A DNA stretch of 64,000 nt from Hymenochaete sp. R1 (Eukaryota; Basidiomycota; Agaricomycetes; Hymenochaetales; Hymenochaetaceae): positions 1 to 64,000 of the forward strand of contig JAFREE010000016.1 of the NCBI GenBank assembly GCA_019400425.1. The letters run 5' to 3'. Under the pieces are notes generated by a model that was not told the DNA's origin, ran no database searches, and worked only from the letters and a program-made list of their open reading frames with translations. The position numbers and the translations under genes were made by a program. Positions 55,087-64,000 of the stretch are shown one piece after another. Position 1 is the stretch's first letter. The number at the start of each line of letters is the position of its first letter.

Positions 55087-56109
55087 GTTGATGGTCAAGA
55101 GAAGCAGCGATCGATTGGAAGTGTAATGGGATGGACTATGTCGGCAGCGATGGGATGGGAGAATGTGGTTGCAAAAAGCGATGGGTGAGCTCAAATGACG
55201 TTTTGCTAGACGGCGTTGAGTGGCTTACCTTGTTGATATGTGATTGTATGGGAGAGATGACAGAGAGTGAGCTCGAAGACAGTCAGGTAGATATTCTGAC
55301 GAGGGATGAGGAAAGAGGTAGATGTAGGAGGGAGAGGGCGTGTGGTTGGTTCGTCTCCGGCTTTTAACGCATGAGGGATGTGGCTAACTCTGAGCACAAA
55401 TAGAGTACAACAAGTCTGAAAAAGTTGTAGCTCTCGCGACTGTGTGTAAGTCTAAGTTGCATGTGTTAAGGAGAAGCCCCTTGTTTCCGAATTCGGAGAC
55501 TCAAAAGATTGGATTGATCACAGATAAGAAGCCTAAGGTTAGGACCTGAGTATCTCAATAAGCGACTTATCCATAACTATGTCAGATTGGGCCTGCAATA
55601 AAGAAAACTGCCGGAACTCACCTTTCATCTCCAAGAAAATTTCAAGCGCAGTCCAGCTGGCCAGGTTAACGCCGTCAAGGCAAGAGTCAAAGGTCCTCTG
55701 CCACATCCAACGTTGCAGAGGCCAGCAGACAAGCGAGGTGGCTCACACCAAGTCAAGGTCATTGTACTTAGATCCTCCATTCTCCATTGTTCTGCTGCGC
55801 TTACTCTGCTTCTCATAAAATCGAAATCTCGTCTGACCTTTTGCGTGTCGTCCAGACAGATATTGCCAGTGAGGTTTGCCGAAAGCGAAGCAAAGCAAAT
55901 TCGGCGGAGAAAATACTTGCACTCTGACATGATCGACACATATACCATATTTAGAAATAGAAACGATGGAAATGACACGGGCCGCACCACTTTCTTCTTG
56001 AGCTCATTGCTGCCCCCAAATACCCACGCACTCACTTCTGCTTCTGCCCCTCAACTCCTCCGCTTTGGCACTCTGTTGCCCAGCTGGGCTCGCCTCAAGC
56101 TAAGTGTAT
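55087..56109. other. Divergent intergenic region, 1.0 kb
   Basis: Promoters of the RasGEF and CSC1-type genes. No other gene or repeat recognised. Confidence 0.55.
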
Positions 56110-59100
56110 ATGGCCGACCAACAAACTCGCCCGTTTTCTAAAGACTACAGGTAAGAACGCTTTCGGATCTGCTCTCCGACTCTCTTGCTAACCGCCACTT
56201 ATGTCATGTACACAGTGGTCTCAGAAATCAAAGTGTTCTTGCGGGTGGTATCATTTTGCTAAGCCTGGTATGGCACGAGTCTATGAAACGTAGACGGAGA
56301 GGAAAGCGGCGGGAGGAACCTCTTGGGAGCGTTGAGTCTTGGCAGTACGGGTAGTTAGTATTCCGATCCTCATGTCTATTCGTATACCTCTGCTGACTGT
56401 GTCCAGCTTATATCAAGGCCGTTCCTGGGCAAAGTGCGTGTACAGTAGAGTTAAACATTTGAAAGCTAAATGATCCCAGGATACCCTCGCCTACAATACC
56501 CCAAGGATGGCCTCTGTCCTGGGTCAAACAGGCAGTCATGTACCCGGAGGCTAAGATTTGCGAATTGCGTGGAGTCGACGCTTCACTCTATTGTCGATTT
56601 ATCAGAGGTTGCTGTGAGCTATACAATTTTTTATTGAATAGTCTTTTTGCTAATGACTCTTAGTTTGGTTCTCCCTTCTACACGCTGTGACGACTACTGT
56701 TATCCTACTACCTATTCATCTACGTTTCTCCGACACGGAGCAATTCTCTCCCAAATCTATGACTCGAGCTCTCATATCAGCTCTGGTATCAACAGAGGCA
56801 GGTCGTAGACTTCTTTGGATTCATGTGGTTCTACTGCTTTGGGTTTCCCTTACCTGGATAGTGACACTTGTTTGGATCAGCCGGGGAGCCTTCAGATATC
56901 GCAAGAGAGCTATCGAGGCTTCTGCGACGAGAGCACGTCGAGAAGCAAGCGGAATTGACGCGTCCATACCTCACCCTCACCCTCAGCATCCATTTCATGC
57001 CATGCCTCCTCTAGACGAAGAAGACAAGGAGGTGCAGAACAAGGGCCTGAGGCTCCGGACGATCATGGTCACCAATCTGCCATCACGGCTCAGAGACGAA
57101 AAAGAGTTGAAAGAATACTTCGAGTTCTATCTCTCCCGACGGCTTGCCAAGCCGTCGCTTGGACTCACATCATCGACGCAACCAGGATTCATAAATAAAT
57201 TTGTATCGTTCCTACTCAATCGTGCGCGGCGCCACGACATTTTCTCTCGCTTCTTTTCGCGTAATCTTGAAGAGGAGTCGAAGGCCATGGTAGAAGAAAG
57301 CGCTAAAACAGATAATGGGCCATATGTGGATCGCGTCGTTGTCGCCCGGAAAATGACCGAGCTTTCTTCACTGTTGGACCGACGCGAGGAAGTGTTGAAG
57401 CGACTGGAGACGGCGCACATACGTCTCGCATGCAAAGCGCTCGAGGCAGTACAAGAAGCAATGGACCTTAGAGATTATGGACCTTCGAGGAGCGAGCGTG
57501 CAGTGAGTCGCTTGTCGAAAATGTCACCATTGCCAGGAAGGCGGAGCGAGGGCAAAAACTCCGGCGAAACCGACCTTGAAGCGGCTTCGACGGCGGTTGA
57601 TGGCGACTTTGAGGTCGAAGACCGAACAGAACTGCTCATAAGGACTCTCGGTCCGTATGTTGAAAAATTTGGCATGAGGAATAGGAAATCACTTGTGCAA
57701 TCTGCACGGGCTTGGGTCGTCCGGTGTGCTGAGAAGGTCTCGGAACGATCGAATGCGGACGGGAGATTCAAGCACGAGAAACGCCCAGAATCGCTTGACG
57801 GAGACGATGAAGCGACAATTTGGGAAGCTCTCTTTAGCTTGCCTCGATCATCATTGAACGCATACCAACCCCTAGTCCATCTCAATGCGCTCTTCGTTGG
57901 ACGCACCGTTCCTGCCATCGACTACTATACCACGAAGCTTAATTTTTTAACATCACTCATCACGGAGCTTCGAGCTCGGCCTCCTTCGGATTTCGACCCT
58001 GTATCGACAGCATTTGTGACATTTCGACATCCTGACGATGCTAGGAGGGCGTGCAAATACCTCGCTGTGCACCCAAAGAACCCGTTAGCGTGCCTTGTGA
58101 CAATGGCTCCGGAGTATGAGGACTTGGATTGGGTGAGGGTGATGAAGCATACATATAAGACCGAGGTGCGTTTCCTTTTCATTTCACTTGCTCGGTACTT
58201 AATAAGCCTTCAAAAAAGATATTGAAAGACTGGGTTGTGGATATTGGTGTCTGGTGAGCAATTACTTTTTAGTTGTCGCATGGACTGAACTAATGTATTA
58301 GTGCAGGGCTTTTACCATCGCGTGGGTTATACCGGTCTCCCTCCTTGTCGCTTTGGTCAGCATCCAGAACATTGCAACAGTTTTACCGGGACTTGTGAGT
58401 GGTCGTTCTTCATAGCCCTCAATCTCATCTAATTACGTTATAAAGCAAACCTTCTTGGACCGCCATCAATTTCTCCAAGAATTGATTCAATCTCTATTCC
58501 CCACACTATTGACGTCCGGCCTGGTCCTCCTCATACCCCTTATCCTTCTTCTGATTGCCAAGAAAGCTCATACCATTAACACATTATCCGCTTTGCATGA
58601 TCGTATTTTAACAAGATACCATAAGTTCCTCGTCGCTAACATTCTGGTGTTCTTCTGTGTCGGTGTTTCTGCTCTCGAATCTTTCTTCGTTTCTTTCAAG
58701 TCCGGGAGTGATGTCCTAGGCGTGGTTGGCGAGAGCTTTCCTAGTGCAGGACCTTTCTATGTTGGGTGGTGTAAGTGTATACTCTGGGCAGTCTAATACT
58801 TGTCGGACTGATCTGATATCATCACAGTTATTTTCACGACTGCCATTCATGGCGGATTCGAGCTTTCATTATGTAAGGTTCTGTTTCGCTTTTTGACATG
58901 ACAATGGCTAAATATCTTTTGTAGGGGGTGTATGTGCTCCCGCGCTCATATTCTGTCCTGGATTCTGATGTGTATCAATCATCTAGCTTCCTCTTATTCT
59001 TTATCCTATAACAAAGAGACAAACGACACCGCGAAAGCGATCGATGGGCATCCGGCCGCGAACATTTAACTACTACTGTAAGTAAATCTTTCTAGTTCTA

Positions 59101-61066
59101 TACATCTTTTTACTCACTACTTGCGTTTTAGATTGGCTTCCTAACCATTTACTGATTGTCATCTTAACACTTGTGTTTTCCGTACTGAATCCTTTGCTTA
59201 TGCCGTTTGTCGTCATTTACTTTGCTGTCGAGACAGGTAAGAGTCTTTGTCTATTCATTTATCCTTACTCTTTCTGACTCATTCTACCTGCATAGCCGTT
59301 ATAAGAAATCAGGTGTGATCAGGCTCAGAAAGTACGAATGTACACGATACTGATTGGGTGTCACAGTTGCTCCATGTTTATGCCAAAAACTACGAAGGAA
59401 ACGGGAAACTCATCCTCATCCGAATGGTCCGGTACTCCTTAGATGGGCTCATACTAGCGCAAATTATTTTCATGGCGTTCGTCGGTGTCAATAAAAAGGA
59501 AATTCACCTTGCGTTGACTGCAGTCATGATGGTTTTCACCATACTCGTCAAACTGATGTCAGTCGTTCAAAGTCTCTGATTTTCTAGCTTTATTTTTAAC
59601 TTGCACGACTTAGCTTCACACGGATTTGCAAATCCAAATTCGAGTCGGCCGATATCATTGAATCTCATATTGTTTGTGGAGTTGAGCCAGCGACACCACC
59701 TGGGACACCCAAAGGCCAGGAATCTGTACCCGCGTCTCCCGCTAGACCCAGCCTGATAACAAGCAAATCCGAGGCGCGATTCAAGACGTGGAAGCTTCCA
59801 AAGGGCTTCAAGTTTACGTACTCTGGAAGCCCTCAGAAAGGTGCTGTGACAAGTGAACACAAACCGATACCGTTTGAAGATGCGACCCGCTTCAAACGAT
59901 TAAGGTCTTGGGACGAGGATAACCAGAAACACCGACTTGAAACTATCTCGTCCAGGAGGTCTGAGTCGATGCCAGACCTCATAGTAGGACAGAAGTGTAC
60001 CACTAGCCCGAGTGGCTCGCCGCAAAAATTGATAACACCGACTACCAGACCTCCTCTCGTCACCAACCACGAGAAGCATCCAGCATGGGATGACTCTGCG
60101 CGCCTTGATCGACCTTACGATAATCCGTACTACTCACGCCCTATCGAAAACCACTTATGGCTTCCACGAAATCCGGTCGGTCTGCTAGATCTTGACGATA
60201 CGGTCAATGTCTTCAGGGCCCTTACCAGTGACGCCAGTCTGGGCCAGCTTGGTGAATGGGTGGAAGAAGGCATCGCTCTGGCAGATTTGCCTTCCTCAAC
60301 GTCTTTGGACGACATATCGCTATCTGATCCCGAGTCTATCCCTCCAATTAGGCGCGTCATGTCCCGCGAACTCAGTGGTGAAGAGGAGATCCAGCTTCCT
60401 CCGATCATTGCTGAGCGTGTTGAGCATATCGAGAGAGAAAAGGATGTTGAGCATGCGGGTGAATTTGGCATGCGATCACCGCCTTCGTTCCGAAGGCCGA
60501 GCTTGACACCATCTTTCCGCCGACCGAGTATTGTCACCAGAAAGTCGACAAACACCGAAAACAAGAAAGATAGCCCGCCAGGCTCTCGCCCTAGGACGTC
60601 GGATTCGAGGCCACTGTCGGCTGGTAGTCTTGTCTCGGCCAAACGTGCATCCTCACCGACTTCATCATCTTCCCTTTGTCCACCTACCAACTCCCAAGCC
60701 TTCCCTCGACGACGCGACTCTTCCGCATTTGCTGATATTGCCCAATCACATAATCTCCCTGCACCCACAGCCATCCGGCCTCGCGGCTCACATAGCATTC
60801 TGAACCAAGGACCAGCACGCCTTTCTCGTGTTTCGTTTGCAACAGCTACAACAACGCGTATGGGTATGAAACCTCGCACGGTCTCGGGCAGCTCAGAGCC
60901 AGTTTCCACGCGTGAGGCGGTTCTGGGAGAGGTTATAGCAGAGGAACAACATGCACAGGAAAGGCGTCATCGTGAAGAGTGCGACGATGATGGGAAGTCT
61001 GAATCTCCATCCACGAGGAGTTGGCTAACGAGTTGGATGTTCTCAAAAGTCCCTTGGGGAACTTAG
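56110..61066 (+). CDS. CSC1/OSCA-type osmosensitive cation channel
   Basis: Fifteen exons: 56110-56150, 56216-56350, 56407-56433, 56480-56613, 56664-58165, 58219-58253, 58307-58394, 58446-58770, 58828-58872, 58925-58929, 58987-59077, 59132-59236, 59296-59312, 59367-59557 and 59614-61066, giving 1,397 residues. The family (CSC1, OSCA, TMEM63) forms mechanically or osmotically gated cation channels. N-terminal helices (GGIILLSLVWHESM, LLWIHVVLLLWVSLTWIVTL) precede a cytosolic RNA-recognition-like domain (TIMVTNLPSRLRDEKELKEY) and the pore block (VIPVSLLVALVSIQNIATV, GIRPRTFNYYYWLPNHLL, HVYAKNYEGNGKLILIRMVR). After the last helix a 480-residue tail is Ser/Pro-rich and disordered. The exon 58925-58929 has only 5 nt and is needed to keep the frame into LPLILYPITKRQTTPRKR. 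Confidence 0.88.
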
Positions 61067-61338
61067 TCATGTTCCATTCCTTTCATTTATTCTAGATCTC
61101 ATTTTTATTTTCACGACCAGCCTTCAAACTTGTATTTTTTAAACGCATTTCTCAGGACACGTTATTCTTGGAACATTCTTTTTTATACCAACTTGTGCAT
61201 CTCTGACCCCCTGCTTTCGGCTTCTTATGGCTGTATGAATTAGTTGACCACTCATGTTTTTACGATGATTTTAACCGTCATAACCCATGACATCCTAACA
61301 TAATTTAATGGACATGGAAGTATGATAATGAATATTTT

Positions 61339-62216
61339 TTACGCCAAACCTGCAAAGAACCGGTCAGCTTGCAATGAATGCCGAGCAGTAGGATAAGTGA
61401 ACTTGCCTATAACTCCACAAGCTGCGCGAGCACCTGCGTTCCCCGTTTTCGTGCTTTCCTCGTTTCTGCCTCTTCCAAGATCGTCTGTTCCCTGTACAAT
61501 TAAAATATGTCTCAGCTGGCAGAAGAGTGCGTTGATCAACGGAATGTAACATACGGCATGCACAACTAAAGTTCTCCCAACGATGCCCAATGGTCCGTTA
61601 AGTGAGATCACACTATCCGTGAAACTAAACGATGCAACGCCAGAACCATCGCTCTGTATGTTGCCCAGATCACCGACATGCCGCTCGGTGTCGCTTGGAG
61701 CGCCATGCTTGTTGTTGAAAGGGTTGAAGTGTGCAAGCGAGGACACGCAGCCGCCAGTCAAGTTGCCAAGTTGACTGGTGGAAAAAATCGAGTCGGAAGT
61801 AAGAATTTTATAATTCTTTATAAAGACGGAGCGATAAGACCCACTGAACGTGGAATCCATGCTTCGCATTCCTGTTCAATCCTTTGATTTCTCCCGAAAT
61901 CGCGACCGGTCCCAGCACAGTTGATTGGCTGAACTGCACTATTCCAGAGACGGTAGAATCACCACTCAGCACAACGACAGCCTTTACATCCCAGAGTCCT
62001 ACATTCGTATCATAAAAAAGATAACGTGTGAAAGAATTTGAGTACGTTTTTTGTTACGACATTCGAGTCCCGTTCCAGTGTCGGCTCGTTATAAAAGATG
62101 ATACGCCAGATGAAGATGAGGACGGCGACAGAGGCTATAGCGAAGCAGGCCGTTGTTCGTCGCTTCGAAGTAGGTGCTGATGTATTTTGCGTGGGTTTGC
62201 TAGTGTCCATGGTCAT
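61339..62216 (-). CDS. Cu/Zn superoxide dismutase with N-terminal membrane anchor
   Basis: Four exons: 62216-62046, 61981-61845, 61774-61555 and 61491-61339, giving 226 residues, longer than the about 154 of the cytosolic enzyme. It converts superoxide to oxygen and peroxide. Metal ligands are seen in [35 protein letters not shown] and [12 protein letters not shown]; the disulphide partner lies in [13 protein letters not shown]. The first 70 residues are extra: a basic start ([10 protein letters not shown]), then a hydrophobic helix ([17 protein letters not shown], about 26-42). It should act as a signal anchor or signal peptide, placing the enzyme in the secretory path or at the cell surface. 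The acceptor at 61982 was chosen over a nearer AG because only it keeps the frame. Confidence 0.9.
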
Positions 62217-62548
62217 CGTGGCCAGTGAATGAGAGTGTTAGTTTCATCCTGGGTGCTCGGAATTCAGCTTCGTTTCTCACTCACTCCCATGACATTCAAT
62301 CTCGAGTTGACAAAGCAAGCATGAGTGGACGTGCCAAGTTTCTCTAGATGACGTAATAAAAAAGCGTCGATCATTGAAATGATTTAGCGATTCGCGCGTC
62401 TACGGTCTCCGTCTCGTCACGCTCTGCTCCCCTCGCGCGTCTTGCAGCGCTTGACTGGCCACCGCTCTGGATTCATCGATATCGTGAAGCCGTTTCGCCA
62501 GGGAGAAGCAATAGGAGAGGCGACCACAAAATACCCCGAAAGTACAAT
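62217..62548. promoter_or_regulatory. Divergent promoter between Cu/Zn SOD and POB3
   Basis: 332 bp between the two start codons on opposite strands. No specific factor site was assigned. Confidence 0.5.
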
Positions 62549-64000
62549 ATGACGACGCAATTTGACGATATCTATCATGAATTGGAACCTGCACTCGGCA
62601 GTAAGCATATCTTGCCATGATTCCCTCTATTATTCGCGTCAGACTTACACCCGCAGAATTCCGTATGGCATCCAGCGGTATGGCTTGGATGAATCCTGAA
62701 ACAAAAAATGTTGTGACCGTACCCGCCGGTGAAATCAAATGGGCTTCATGGATGCGCGTTGCAAGGGACTTCAGGCTACGGCTTGGGCTGAAGGAGAAAG
62801 GCAAACGGGTAAACTTTGAGGGCTTCCAGCGCGACGTGAGTGAGATCCTTGTTATCATATGTCCAACGGAGTAATGGCGTGTATGCTTGTGTCCTGCAGG
62901 ACCATGATAAGCTCGCAAGCTTAATGCGTTCGCACTACAGTGTCACGCTTGAAAACAAAGAGATATCATTCAAGGGATGGAACTGGGGAGCGACCGATTT
63001 TCAAGGAAGCGAACTCGCTTTCCTTGTTTCGAACAAAACGGCATTCGAGCTACCTTTACAAAAAGTCATAAACTCGAATATTGCTTCTAAAACTGAAGTT
63101 TCTCTCGAGTTCGCACTGTCAAACGGTAGACCATCCAAAGGCGCAGGAGACGAGCTCGTGGAGGCACGTTTCTATGTCCCAGGGACTACGGCTAAGGAGG
63201 CTGGATCGGACGCCGAGAACGAAGACGAAAAGGGGGATGAGGAAGAGCAGAGTGCGGCTCAGACGTTCCACGACGCTGTTAAGGAGAAGGCTGAGCTCGG
63301 AGAAGTCGTGGGCGACGTAATTATCAACTTTGAAGAGGTTTTGGTTCTGACACCGAGAGGTCGGTACGACGTGGATATGTTTGATGAATTTTTGCGCCTC
63401 CGAGGAAAAACATACGACTATAAGATCAACTACAGCGGCATCTCGAGATTATTCTTGCTACCGAAGGACGACCAGCACGTTCTCTATATTGTAAGTGCAT
63501 GCATCTATCAGTGCTGTAACTCAAGCTAAGTATAACTAAGCTTGGTCTCATAAATCCAATCCGGCAAGGGCAAACTAGATACCAATTCCTAGTCATGCAG
63601 TTCGATCGGGAAGAAGAAGTCGAGGCCGAACTTAACATGGATGAGTATGTTCAGTCCCTTCATGAATATTCTAGAAAATTAATGCATAATTATCATCAGA
63701 GAGAAGATCGCTAAGTACGATAAGTTACAAAAGCACTACGATGGTCATACTTTTGAAGTCGTGTCCACCGTATTCCGCTCTCTTGCAGACAAGAAAATCA
63801 TTGGCTCGGGAAGCTTCCAGAGGTGAGCTAATGTGTACCTCTACTCTTAGTACCCGAAACTTACAAATGATCCAGTCGAAATGGACATCCTGGAATCAAA
63901 GCCAACCTAAAAGCTATACAAGGAGATCTCTTCATTCTGGAGAAGTTCATCTTCTTCGTCGCTAAGGCACCCCTCCTCATTGAGTTTTCTGATATTCAGC
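62549..64000 (+). CDS. POB3: FACT histone chaperone subunit POB3, cut by window end
   Basis: Six exons so far: 62549-62600, 62657-62835, 62900-63490, 63541-63644, 63700-63822 and 63876-64000, the last running off the window in frame. POB3 (SSRP1 without the HMG box) pairs with SPT16 in FACT, which loosens and restores nucleosomes during transcription and replication. The N-terminal domain ([38 protein letters not shown]) is followed by the structure-recognition domain ([35 protein letters not shown]) and the start of the tandem PH region ([40 protein letters not shown]). An acidic insert at about residues 195-220 ([12 protein letters not shown]) is typical. The missing C-terminus should hold the rest of the PH pair and an acidic tail. 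Confidence 0.93.

Noticed and set aside
60130..60909. 259-codon minus-strand open frame
   Set aside because: It mirrors the low-complexity tail of the CSC1-type channel gene; no domain and no splice structure.

Overview
The window is nuclear DNA of a filamentous basidiomycete, most likely an Agaricomycete. The evidence is: dense genes split by many 45-70 nt introns with CTNAY branch sites; a Ty3/gypsy chromovirus; expanded BTB and F-box families; a cluster of DUF6533-like membrane proteins of a kind typical of mushrooms; and housekeeping proteins of fungal type. The taxon was not tested by any search. Gene models were built by hand from reading frames, splice sites and family similarity. Exon phases were checked and close without internal stops, but nothing was aligned to transcripts.

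Bases 1-5337 are the 3' part of a chromovirus: pol (RNase H, integrase, chromodomain), a second long ORF of unknown function after pol, a polypurine tract and a 288 bp LTR. Bases 6.2-20.5 kb hold a BTB-domain family: two complete paralogues (minus at 6.3-7.8 kb, plus at 17.5-19.6 kb) and two decaying copies (16.1-17.0 and 20.2-20.5 kb). Among them lie an F-box/LRR-like gene and a ten-exon PQ-loop vacuolar amino acid transporter.

Bases 21.1-29.6 kb are conserved housekeeping: exosome subunit RRP40, prohibitin PHB2, the meiotic MutS homologue MSH5 (28 exons, three GC-AG introns) and the mitochondrial phosphate carrier. Bases 29.9-39.7 kb carry three DUF6533-like paralogues around an AN1 zinc-finger gene and an unrecognised gene. 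Bases 40.2-49.8 kb hold a histidine-phosphatase, mitochondrial porin (VDAC), cofilin, alpha-actinin and EAF7 (NuA4 subunit); cofilin and alpha-actinin are both actin-binding.

A gene-poor stretch (49.8-52.5 kb) contains a run of seven perfect inverted repeats, a possible structured RNA or unknown element, followed by an orphan ORF. From 52.5 kb come a RasGEF, a CSC1/OSCA-type channel with a long cytosolic tail, a membrane-anchored Cu/Zn superoxide dismutase and, divergently, the FACT subunit POB3, cut by the window end. No tRNA, rRNA or CRISPR was recognised. No classical gene cluster or operon-like system is seen; the most unusual items are the retroelement's extra ORF, the inverted-repeat run, the BTB family in decay and the odd splicing (GC-AG introns and exons of 5-11 nt).
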